The translations under genes were made by a program, and so were the position numbers. The notes beneath the pieces are model-generated. The model did not search any database. It was given only the letters and a program-made list of their open reading frames with translations, and was not told where the DNA came from. 64,000 bases of DNA from Rhopalosiphum padi (Eukaryota > Arthropoda > Insecta > Hemiptera > Aphididae): positions 5,766,001-5,830,000 of the forward strand of contig NC_083600.1 in NCBI RefSeq assembly GCF_020882245.1, in the 5' to 3' direction. This document shows positions 27,401-38,800 of the stretch, piece after piece (position 1 is the first letter of the stretch; every line of letters starts with the position of its first letter).

Positions 27401-28832
27401 TTCATTAAAATAAATAAATACTTTTACTTTGATAATAATACAACAAAAATGTGTTTGACAATGTTGTAATTGTCGATTAGTAGTTAGGTAGTATTTAGTA
27501 TAATAGTACTTTCTGAACATAAAGTTCAAGAAGTTAAATTTTTTATATTGTTATCCATTTATTTTTTATATAATCAGGGAATAATGAAACAAAAGTACTT
27601 GCTAAATTTCTATAATGGTATTTTTTTATTTACTAGACTTAATATTTACTTTAAAAAAGTATTTTATAAAAATACTAAAATGAAATTATATATTTGAAGA
27701 TGACTAAATATCATAATATTATTATTCAAAAACAGTATAAACTTATCAAATAATTTTAACCCAAAATACTGCATGTGTGTACAGTCCTCTATAATTAATT
27801 CATCATTTATAACGAGTTAAAGTTTATTAAGTTTACGATTTCACATAGAACAAATCAAAGAAAATACACTTTGATATAAAATATATGTGTACCTAAGTTT
27901 GTTGTGCACAATAAAACATGCACAGTCAGTATATATTTATAAATCTGACACTACTTCAGTTACAAAAAATATTGTTTGATGGAACAGATAAAAACCGGAA
28001 AATGCAGATTATCAAACAAAGTGTTATCAAAACGCTGAAGATGGGAATTTAAAGGGTAAATCAAGCATTTTTTTTTTTTTACTGAACAAACGTATAAATC
28101 GTTTATTGAAAAACGGTTAAACAAATAAGTCAGGCACAAACGGAACCACATAAATCAAAAACACAAGAGGGTAAAAAAAATAACGATTTTTCTTCGTTAG
28201 GTGGGGAAAAAATTAAAATGAGGGGCCCAATTGAACTTTTGACAATACAATTTCCAACACGCAATACAAAATGCGTGTTATCGATAGTTTTATTTTATTT
28301 TTATTTTTTTTTTGAATATTTTATTTTTCGGTAGTTCTAACGAAATTGAAAGTAAACATGCGAGGATAAATTTGAATTTTACCCTAAAAGCGTATATACG
28401 ATTCTTTCTTCTATGTTCATAGAAAGGCTTTCAGTTTTATTACTACCAATTTTTTTCTTTAAATCATCGAATGTCACTTCCTAATATCGTTCATTTATCG
28501 TCCATAACAAGTAGATATTTTAAACCGTTATTTGACTGACAAAAAAGGGTGATTTTTCGATAAATAATAATGTGTCAAATTGAAAAATAAATTGAATAAG
28601 TTTCGATGTTATTTGAAATTATTTGATGACAACAATCTACATTTTAATACACATTTTTTTAAACTTGTATATTATACACATAAATATTATATCATCAAAT
28701 TAAAAATAAATTTTATTTTATAAAACATTATATTTTATTAATGAAATAACGAATAACTAGTAGGTATACGTATCACAATAGTTTATTGTCTTCAATATTT
28801 TAAACGTTTAATGAATATTATTAATAATATGA
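24431..28832. other. AT-rich non-coding stretch
   Basis: No supportable gene. There is a (TAA)n tract at 26151-26174. The frame at 26216-26410 (+) ends near a possible splice donor (AATAG|GTACGT at about 26379), but nothing else supports an exon. Confidence 0.5.
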
Positions 28833-28845
28833 ACCATTTGAACAT
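28833..28845. repeat. 13-bp target-site duplication, left copy
   Basis: ACCATTTGAACAT is repeated exactly at 29305-29317 and brackets the LINE fragment, as expected for target-primed reverse transcription. Confidence 0.85.
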
Positions 28846-28969
28846 TTTTTTTTTTTTTTTTTTTTTTTTTATATTAAAAGAAACTTTGTAAACAATTAGC
28901 TTCGACAATTATGATTATAAATATTACATAGAAAACAATATTAACAACAAAAATAATATTACAAATAAA

Positions 28970-29080
28970 TTAAATTTTTAAACCAGTCTGGTTAATGAAG
29001 GATATAAGTGAGGTAATAATTGGTACATTTGGTGAAGAGAGAATGGATTGAGTGTCGAGTTTGACATTAAAGGAGTTAAA
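28970..29080 (-). pseudogene. LINE ORF2, last 36 codons
   Basis: After the junction a second frame stays open for 36 codons to a TAA, reading FNSFNVKLDT, then SSPNVPIITSLISFINQTGL and KI. Short C-terminal tails of this kind (SPNVP then FINxTGLKI) close ORF2 proteins of insect LINEs as far as I recall. It joins the ORF2 start out of frame, so an internal deletion of more than 2 kb relative to a normal ORF2 is inferred. Confidence 0.6.
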
Positions 29081-29174
29081 GTATTATGGAACAATTATAG
29101 GAAGATACGAGGTGTTGGATAGAAGGTAGTCTTGCAGGAAGACTACGAACATTCCATTGTAGAATATTGACCAT
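29076..29174 (-). pseudogene. LINE ORF2 endonuclease, first 32 codons
   Basis: The frame begins at the ATG at 29174 and runs for 32 codons, including NILQWNVRSLPARLP and later SSYNCSIIL, to a TAA at 29076. The opening matches the first beta strand of APE-type endonucleases in LINEs, where the Asn is catalytic. The family continues for several hundred residues through endonuclease and reverse transcriptase. Here the frame stops at what looks like the deletion junction. Confidence 0.7.
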
Positions 29175-29304
29175 TAGAAGAAATAACGGAGATTTTTGGA
29201 ATCGAGAGACAAGACATAAGGGATGATTCAATTAAGTTTTGAAGGGAAGAGGGAGATAAGGGAGAGAGGCTAGGGGAGTTGGATAAGGATTCGGAGAGTT
29301 TGAT
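29143..29304 (-). pseudogene. LINE ORF1, C-terminal fragment
   Basis: The frame is open for 53 codons from the 5' truncation point to a TAG stop. The first half is rich in Ser, Pro and Leu (SLSPLSPSS). No zinc knuckle is seen in this short piece. The stop lies 32 bases inside ORF2 in a different frame, an overlap common in two-ORF LINEs. The fragment lacks its start, so it is not functional. Confidence 0.6.
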
Positions 29305-29317
29305 ACCATTTGAACAT
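29305..29317. repeat. 13-bp target-site duplication, right copy
   Basis: ACCATTTGAACAT is an exact copy of 28833-28845, located at the 5' end of the minus-strand LINE copy. Confidence 0.85.
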
Positions 29318-31059
29318 AAAACATATTATTATAATTAATAATATTTAAAGTTCATTAAAACTTTGTAATTTTTTTGATCATATTTTTCTAGTTATTCGTA
29401 TAACATCCAATAAATGTAAATTAATTAAATAATACAAGATATAATGATTTTTTGAAAATAAATAAAAATTCTAGGGACTAACATACTACTATAAATGCAT
29501 ATTTTATTTATAATTTATAATAAAAAATAATGATTCTGCATTGATTGAGTTTTATCATAATATGGTAGAATCCGATTATAATTATACCGATATCCGATTT
29601 AATAACCTAAAATTAAAAGTAACAAAAAAACTTATTTTCTTAATTGTATCAATTATGACCAATAATAACTTTTATTTTTGGCGAATTTCGTTAAATTCAA
29701 TTTTGTAATTTTAAATAGCGTCTCAATAATAATAATAACCACGTAATAGGTATATGCTCCATATTATCGATGGTTTATGACAAAAGAACATTTTTATTTT
29801 TATTATCTACTAGCATAAGCTATTAAAGCTCAACAATTAAAATAATACAACAAATAATACATTTAAAGATAAGAAAATATAGCATGGCTATTAATAATAA
29901 ATAATAATATGAGATCAAAAACAATTTTTTTTTCAATAACAATATAATTAATATACTTTTTAATAATGTAGATATATATAGAAAATATTTTGTGAATTAA
30001 ATATAATACTATAATGTATACTGTTTTATAATAGCGTTTTAAATAACTTTATATTCGCAAATACCCGCTAATCAGTAAAATAAGAAGAATGATAAATTAT
30101 GTATAATAGGCGGTAGAACAGATAAGATATTATCGAGTCCATTATTAAGTACTGACATTACTTTTCTCAGGTGTAGGTAGTAGGTAGGTACTGTCGAAGC
30201 CATACGCAAGTTATTGCAGCAGCGTCATCGATACAACATGAAAAAAAAGTATAGGTACCTATATAATAAAACTAAATTATAATAACGACTATTAATTTAT
30301 ACAGTTAAATATATGATATTCACCCCTCCGCTACAATCTCGACTTATAACATGAGTTTTTCTAAGATGAAATAAGTAAGAAATTGAATCGTCTTACATAA
30401 AAATTGTTATTACGACTGTAGTAGATATCAAAGAATAAATTATTTTTGAAAACGGTGAATATTTCTTATTTTATTATTATCGTTTTCAATTCAACCCGTA
30501 AATATTGTTTGTAAATTTGGTAAATTTTAACTCGCGCAGTCACGCACGTCAAAAAAGACAGTTTTATTGTGCATCAATCACCATGCAGATATCTATTTAT
30601 AAAAAAAGTTTCGTGGCGTTAAATCGTACTCTCTGAACTTTTATTGTAATGCCAAACAGGAAAAACTTAAATCGTTATCAATTCACTATTTTAAACTGTG
30701 AAAAAACGTTTATGCACGTGTTGTAATCGTATTAGCAAATAGCTGTTAGTTCTGTGATTAAATTGAAAAATTAAAATTATATAAAATTAGATAGGATGAG
30801 CTACCTATATATTTAAAAAATAAACTGACGCGTTCAATATTATAACCGGTAGTCGTTAACTGACCATCAAGGATTTAATTTCCCGCTATAGCAACTCACT
30901 GCAAAGGGCGTTGCTTTGCTCCCTCGATTGCGAGTATGCCATATATAGGTAGGTATCACATGCGTACTGCAATGACATTTGGAAAATAATAAGCGTGTTA
31001 TAATAATTGCAAGCTTTTTTTTCTACCATTTACAATCACTTAACTTCGTACACATTTTT
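29318..31059. other. AT-rich non-coding stretch
   Basis: I see no gene or paired repeat. Confidence 0.6.
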
Positions 31060-31776
31060 CTCTCTCATTCTCTTTTTACAACGGATTATCGTCAAAATGA
31101 GACTAAAAACCTGACCGGAAACGACACGTTCGGCCACACCGATCCTACCGCACACCACTTGCCGTAGTAGCAATTTGCGCCAGTTTCGTCCGTTTCTCCT
31201 CGTCCTAATCACTCGGTAGCTCCCTTTGGGCAGTGATCATTAATATTGCCGACGTGTTTGTATATGTATAAGTGTACGAGTACACGCACTTGTATGCGTC
31301 GGTGGGCGTAATAATAATAATTATTATTATTATTATTGAACGAGCCGACGGCTACGTTTTAGTAGCGGCCAACATCGCAGCAGGTAAATACGACACGAAT
31401 TATACGCGTATACATTATAATAATATATAATATATAATATAATAAATTACGCGTAATACGGGTAACTATAATACGGTATGCCGCGTGTAGTGGTTGTAAA
31501 CACACACACACACACACACACATATATATTAATATAATGCCAATGGTGTAGGCCGGTATATAGAATTCGGAAATCGTTGCGACTGCGATATTGCGAGCGC
31601 GAGGCTGAAACGCCGACCGACCGCTCCACGTGCGACGGGCCGCGACACGTGCGCCACTCGCGCGAATGGCGGTGACTGGGCGGAAAGGGCGAAGGGTTAC
31701 ACGCGCTTTTCCGCTACTGTATTATATATATCATACTCTCTCGAACACACGCACACACACATACATAATGCATGTA
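31060..31776. other. GC-richer patch, left half
   Basis: A CpG-richer stretch with a (CA)n tract at 31500-31522 and a TAA/TTA palindrome at 31310-31337. Open frames are short and unrecognised. It ends abruptly at the MITE and resumes after it, so it was probably continuous with 32563-33310. Confidence 0.45.
31500..31522. repeat. (CA)n microsatellite
   Basis: An uninterrupted CA run of about 11 units, followed by ATATATAT. Confidence 0.9.
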
Positions 31777-32562
31777 CAGGGTGATTCGTCAAGCATAGTC
31801 ACTTTAATTTTATTTCGTTTAATAACGAACTTATTCAAATTCTTATTTTTTTTTTATAGAATTTTTAAATAATGTACTATATTTTGTACTATTTAAGGAA
31901 CGTCCTGTGACGACGCGCAAAATTTTGTTTACAAATAAGAACCTTTAACTCTTCCCCGTTTTACACGATAAATATTATTTATTGGATAATATTTTTTTTT
32001 TTAATTTTGACGTACCCAACTCAAAATTCCCACCAGCAATTTTTCAGTAATTTTATATCGAGGATAAAAATCCTTCAACATTTGTTTGCAAAACTATAAA
32101 ACATATTATAGGATATTACTATTTATTATACTTGATTTTTATAAATTTTAATTATAAATAGCAATATAGATTTAAGATTAATATAAATTAGTAAAATTTT
32201 CAAATTACCATAGATATATTATGCAGAAATAGTAGCATAACAAAACCATTATTATCGACCTATTATCTTTAGCGCAATAATATACCAAGTCGAATAACTC
32301 AAAAAGTAATGTTCCTAATTTCTATTTTGATACGTCAACATTTTCAGAAAGATTATTCACTAAATGATTGACTATTTAAAAGAGGGGCGTTGTCATTTGA
32401 AAAATAGAAGTTTGTATCTCCATACGGTATACTCCTTACAAAATCTCAAGAATTTTAAAACGATATGTTTTTTGAGTAGGTATACTTAAAAATTAGATTA
32501 TAAATAACTGCGATGTTTGAAAGGAAAAAGGGGGTTGTGTACACGGTTGATGAATCATCCTG
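31777..32562. mobile_element. Tc1/mariner-like MITE with CAGGGTGATTC ends
   Basis: This 786-bp element has terminal inverted repeats of 16 bases: CAGGGTGATTCGTCAA at 31777 and, read from 32562 on the other strand, CAGGATGATTCATCAA. There are two mismatches, both G/A transitions. Both ends are directly flanked by TA, consistent with a TA target duplication, and the wider flanks read TGTA and TACA. The interior is AT-rich with no transposase frame, so it would depend on a transposase in trans. Assignment to the IS630-Tc1/mariner group rests on the TA duplication and end sequence only. Confidence 0.7.
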
Positions 32563-33310
32563 TACATACGATGCACTATAAGGCTATAAATGTTTATAGG
32601 ACGCGCCGTGTGCTGCTGCGCCTCCGAGTCTGTGTATACATATAAAACAATGTATGTGTGTGTGCGTGCGTTTATATGGCGTACAACGTCACGAGAGCGG
32701 GAAAAAATAAAATGAAATCCACTACGCACGCTCGCAACCGAATAATAATAATAATTATTATCCTACGTCCACGGACAGACAACGTCGTAGTTCTGGCGCA
32801 ATATCACGCGCACACGCGGAAAGCATGAAACGGTTATTTCATTTTTTTTCATTTTTTTTTGCGTGTGTGCCTTCTGACTACCCGACTGCTTCCGGAAAAC
32901 TTTGTCTCGACAAAAAAATAACCTTTTCGCTTTTTACGTAATACCTAATATTATGTAAAAACGATGCCCATTATTGGGCCGTTACTTCAGCGTTACGCTA
33001 TGTTTTTTGCGATGACGATTGTGTGTGTGAATTACACGTCAATACAACAATAATGGTACCTGACCTCGCCCAATGCCCGTCGCATTACCGCACGTGCGCC
33101 TTATCTGCAGTTATATTGCCACCTAAACGCCATATATTATTCTGTTTACGAAATACTGAAAAAAATAATTAATTAAACATTCCGACCGTCGTGGATCGAC
33201 TCTGACCGCACGTAATGAGGGAATGTACGTTATATTCTATAAAAACCATAATACCACGTTATTATGTGTGCTATGCACCACAATCCGGTATAGTGACGCT
33301 GTACTTAGAC
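32563..33310. other. GC-richer patch, right half
   Basis: CpG-rich sequence resumes directly after the MITE and fades near 33.3 kb. The minus-strand frame 32493-32729 crosses the MITE end and has no recognisable content. Regulatory or 5' UTR sequence is possible. Confidence 0.4.
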
Positions 33311-35580
33311 CTGCATTTTTTTGTTTTATTCTTTGCGGGGGGGGATTAAGGAACGTAAAAATAAAAATGATTTTCAAACAAAATTAATATGTTCAAAAAA
33401 GTGATATCCTCCCCCCACTGTCAGTACACCCCATAATTTATACTATCACTCATAATTTTTATATCTTCATGAATTATTCTCTTAACCTGTGATATTATAC
33501 GCACACACAACTCGTATACCTTCTCGAGGAGTGTTCATTTTAATTAAATGTAAAGGTATACGTTTTAATTGTTCGTGATAAAACAAAATGTTTGTAATTA
33601 TATTGATCATGAGCCAAAACCTTTCAAAAACGAGAATATAACAAGTGTTTGTTACAAGCAAGTCACTCAAAATACACCATATAGCAAATTACCCCATAGT
33701 AGATTCATATTTGATATCAACTAATTGATAAATTCTTGTGTATAAAAATAACTTGTTTTCACCGGAATGCATATTATTTTTTTTAACACTGGAAATAAAA
33801 TAATCTCTAACAAAAAACAACGTATGTAAATATCACGTAAGGAATTAAATCATGTTTTGTATAAGGAATTCTAAGGAATGATTTATGGATCTTATTATTC
33901 AAGTATCAAAATTATTAAGATATTTCAAAAATATCACCAGATATTCTGAAGTATATTTAGAAGTGAAGAATGTCTTAACAGTTTTAATTTTTATTAAAAT
34001 TTAATAAATTTTAATTTTTCAAAACACTAAAAACCATAAAGTTTTTTATCGTTATATTATTAATATTTAATAAAGAATTTAGTTCATAAAATTCAAATGT
34101 AAACTTTTATGAGTTGTTATTTCAAACAAAAACATAGCACGAAAGTTATATTTTATAATTCAAAAGTAAAAATAATAAGTTATAATTTATTTTAAATTGC
34201 CATAAATTATGAATAGTTTTGTTTAATATATAATAATACTCTACATAATCAATTCTATTGTGTATTATAATAATGATTATGTCCTATTTTACATACTATT
34301 AAAACCTATTTTCATTATTAACATTATACTAAACTTTGCAACGTTTATTGAGATAATATTTTGATACTTAATTTTGATACCTAATATTATACTTAAACAC
34401 AAACAATTTTATAAATATGACCTAAAAAGAATGATAAAAATTGCTTATATTACTAAGGATATTTTATGATCTATTTATATTGTTACTAAATTAATTTATA
34501 TTACCATTAGTAAAACAGTAAATTTAATTAGTTTTTGCCAAAAATATTAAATTTATTATAATATTATTAATATTTGATTATTTTAATAGGATATAATAAT
34601 ATTTATAATATAATATTATTATTATTATTAACTTTTGAATAATAACTTACCATAGAGTGATGAGAATAGGTTTGATGTATAAATGGGGAGTAGCATAAAA
34701 TTAATCTAAGTGTTTTGGAAATATTTTAAAGTACATTATATACTAATTATAATAAGATACATAAAAGCTTCAAATCTCCACCTAAAAATACTTTTGAATT
34801 ATAACAAAATAACGAAAATCGTTATCCTTTGTTTTTATACCTAATTTCGTCGAAATTTAAACTTCAAAAAAAATATTTATGGAATAACATTCAATTTTTT
34901 TTTTAATTCTACCAATAAAAACTTATAAAGAACTATTTATTATATTTTCAAGTTATTTGACTAAACGAAAAAAAAAATTTATCAATCATTATTGAAAAAA
35001 CAACGAAAATTAAAATTTTATAAATAGGTAAAAATAAACGTATAAACAATAAATAATAATATATAATATAGAAAGTAAATATTTTGAAAATTTAACATGC
35101 ATAGAAAATTATATTACAAGTATTTTTTAATAATTGCAAGTGTTTACAATTATTTGTTTTTCAATTATACCTACAACAATCAATAAGATCAATTTAGTTG
35201 AAATATTTCGTATAAATTCCCGTTTTCCCTATTTTATTATTTATTTATTTTCTTCTTTTAAATATTTACTAAATCAAATTCCTTCCAGAAAAGATATTGA
35301 AGTTGAAAATCCAAACATTTTTTCTACTATATAAAGTGTTTTTAAACAGAAAGAAAATTACTCTCATCATTGAAAAATAAATACATTGATCATTCCGCTT
35401 AGAATCTAGTATGTATACGTTTACATTTAAAATTCGGTCAAATATTTTTAATAAAATTAATCTAAAATAAGTCGATTTATTTTTAAGCAACTCGTATAAC
35501 GGATAAAACAAAGAAAATATTATATAACTGAGATATATCGCTGTTATAATAATAAAGATTTAGCGTTTACCAATACTATT
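33311..35580. other. AT-rich non-coding stretch
   Basis: A GGGGGGGG run near 33340 and a CCCCCC run near 33411 are the only non-AT features. I see no gene. Confidence 0.6.
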
Positions 35581-35587
35581 TGAGAAA

Positions 35588-35897
35588 TTAGTAATTACTG
35601 TAAAAGAAGAAAATTGACGATTTAGGCCGAAATTCGGAGAAGCGAATGGGTTTGCCTAGTAATTCAATCAGTTGTGTCCAGGATGGGGAAAAGTCAATGG
35701 AGAGAAAACCTCTAAACTGTTTTTTCACGTTAGGGTTCCCCTGCCTAGCTGAGCCGTGTTTCGTTGCTAATTGGAATTGCTTTCCGGTAGCCAATCGATC
35801 TCTGTCCAAGCCAGTTTCTGAAACGCACGTGGCCCATCTCCTCTCTTATTCTGGTCAGATGAATTTGATAAACCACATTTTGTGTGTAACTAAATGA
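35588..35897. other. Balanced-composition segment open on both strands, unrecognised
   Basis: About 250 bases (35620-35870) are much less AT-rich than the kilobases around them. On the plus strand a frame stays open for about 98 codons to a TGA at 35897 (first ATG 35646). On the minus strand a frame stays open for over 80 codons to a stop at 35588 and includes LATGKQFQLATKHGSARQGN; it lacks an ATG. Both look protein-like and one must be a shadow of the other. I recognise neither. A fragment of a mobile element, a captured gene piece or an exon are all possible. Confidence 0.35.
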
Positions 35898-38800
35898 TTT
35901 TATTTCTCATATTGAGTCAGTAAAATGTTATTGGTTAATACTTGGTTTATAAATTTAATTATACAATTAATACTCTAATACAGTAACACATTTCAATTCT
36001 CGTGATGGAATATTGATCTAATCGTCTTTATTAAGTAGGTACACACAACTTTTGTTTGTTATTATATGAACTGTAATATATTAATGATGATTAGTTTAAT
36101 AATTTGTATGCCTTCTCGTGTATATAATATAATAATAACTAGTATTAGGTACCAACATGACTTACAATATGTATTACATTCGGTTAGCTTTAAATATAAT
36201 GTGTGTCATCAATTTTACATTTTACATTTTATAATTATATATATATATAAATAAAACATTATAATTAATAAAAATGGCAATGATTTGAAATAATATAAAT
36301 ACGACACTTTATTTTTATTTAAATTTTTGGTATTTTATACACTTTTTATAACTTATATTAATTTCATTAAATATGTATATTATATTTTTATGATTTCACA
36401 TAACGTATACGATACGGTTCGTAATAAAAAATCTAAATGCTTAAATCAGTTTTTAATTTCAATAAAACTAAATAAACAAATCTTCTTAAAACAATAATTT
36501 TTTATTTTATTTCTACTTCATAGTCTTTGATAAACATATTATTTTCTATTTATATTAGTAATTTAATTAAAATATTAATAAATTAATATAACTCTTAAAA
36601 CTTAATAGTATGATCTAATGCTAATTATATATATAATATTTACTTAAAAAACGAATTGTAATTAATTCAAACTTTATTCAGTAATGATAATTATATAAGT
36701 AAACACGAATGAACGTGAATTAATTTTATCAAAAATATATAATATTATGTGGTAAATGAGACGCATTCATCAAAATTCTCAATAGTTGTGTAAAAGTTTC
36801 ATCTAGAGAACATTTCTAACAGACTGGACGGGAGAACTCATGCATTTAATTAAACATAATTGTATTATTACAGAATGTATTGGATTATGTCCAGCTGTGT
36901 GTTTAAAGTTTTGATATTTATCTAAATTCCATATAATATCCAAATCTGTTTTCATGGGAGCAAATGTAAAGGAATACTGGCATAAATTCTGTGTAGCAGA
37001 GGTCCCCATACAGACACGCCATAAAAACTTACTCAGTTCATAAACAAAATATAAAATATTATTTTTCAAGCTATACTCGTATTATTATAATAATATTTAT
37101 TTAACTAGGTAATATCGTCGTTGGTATTTTTCTTTGTTCGAAATCATATAAATATTATAAACATTTTAGTCTCTAAGTAATTACTTTTTTGTCAAACAAT
37201 TATTATCCACGAAACATTTTAGTATGTTTAGTACGAATATTGACTTTCTTTACACTATTATAAACCAGTGCTTCTTAAACTAATTGAAATGTGTAATTTA
37301 TTATTAGGATAATAATAATATTTATTATACTACTAAGTTATAATGTACTCGTATACTCTGTAGTCAACTTTAAGACTGTTGTGATATAAATATTTGCATT
37401 TGTAATAAAATAATAATACTAATAATGATAAAAAATTAATATTATTTTAACAGAATTTATTAAATAAACCGGAAAGTCAGAAGTGTGTCAAACATAGTAC
37501 CGCATATCTGAACGACTTATTTGGTTAGATACTTGACGGGACTCCCACCCGTGCACGTGACTACTATGAAACAGGCAATATGCATCGATCACAATCCGTC
37601 CCGTTCGAACTTTACCCTGTACCCACGGGGTTTCTCGTTTTACCGATGATCAAAGGAATTTTGTCATCTCTTTTTTTTTATGCATAATGTCCTTGGGTAA
37701 CTTTTTAAGAGAAAAAAACGATAAAAAAGCTTTTGGTATAAAATATATAATATAATATAATAATATTATAAAAATATACATACGAGTATGAAATAAGATA
37801 ACAAAATACCATGTTAAATTGAATTACATAAAAGTTATAATATTATATTACAAATTATTGAGTTGATAATTGTATAATAATAAATTAATAATATTATACT
37901 CTCTTAAAATATAAATTTTAAATCTCACATATAATATTTTATGAAATCGAATCAAATAAATCATTAGTGCTCACAATAATATTCAAACTAATAATATTTA
38001 TGAATAACTATGTAAAATTAACGACTTAAAATCAATTTATAAAAATATACGAGTATACTAATTAAAAAATATTTCTTAAGTTTTAAGAACGAATTCGAAT
38101 TACCTTAAATGTAAAAAGCTGTTTAACTATTTATTTTGTATCTTATACAGTTTGTAATTTATAAGAAATAATGGTTTTGCTTGCGTTATTTTGAGGGCAT
38201 TTATTTTTCAAACTTAAATTACATTCTTAAATTTAGACAATTTTTCACGGCATTGTATAGTAGGTAATATTTATTGTTCGTAGTTTTTAATTTTTTATAA
38301 GCGGTATAACACGTTAAGTTTGTAGAAGTATTCACGAAATCACTAATTTACAATTAATAGTATTAATAAACACGATCGTCACTATTTTTAGACTAAAAAA
38401 ATTCAATTAACATTGAATTATCTAAATTTAAAATAGGTCAAACCATTGGCTCATTATGACCTCTATCAGGAAATGTATGCCACAAATATATTTAAATTGA
38501 AAAATCTAAACGACGAAATTGAATTTACGTTTTTCATTGGTTTATTCAACAAAGTGGCGCAAGAAGTTATGAATAAATCAAATGTAAATCACTAGTCCAC
38601 TGAAAAGTTTTAAACTGCTGTCACCATTCACCGCACAGTATCTGCAATCGCTTAGCCGTCGTGTGCGTCAAACAAATCCTCTCTTAAATCATAAATATCA
38701 CACTTGGTATAGTTACGCCAAAAATCAATCACAATATGTACAACGAATCGTTGGTTTTATTTATATACACGTTGGCTTAAGACAAGTCATAATATTATAT

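Larger units (their letters stand above)
28846..29304 (-). mobile_element. Internally deleted LINE (non-LTR retrotransposon), I/Jockey-like
   Basis: This is a 459-bp retrotransposed copy read on the minus strand. In order it contains the serine-rich C-terminal end of ORF1, the first 32 codons of an overlapping ORF2, the last 36 codons of ORF2 in another frame, about 100 bases of 3' UTR, and a poly(A) tail of about 25 (the T run at 28846-28870). A 13-bp direct duplication surrounds it. The ORF2 start reads ILQWNVRSL, the usual opening of an APE-type LINE endonuclease with its catalytic Asn. The rest of the endonuclease and the whole reverse transcriptase are missing. The copy is 5' truncated and cannot move by itself. 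The clade is inferred only from the endonuclease opening, the ORF overlap and the poly(A) tail. Confidence 0.8.

Noticed and set aside
36821..36842. Resemblance of CTGGACGGGAGAACTCATGC to miR-184
   Set aside because: An extra base disrupts the seed-flanking region, the 3' half does not match, and no hairpin arm is present.
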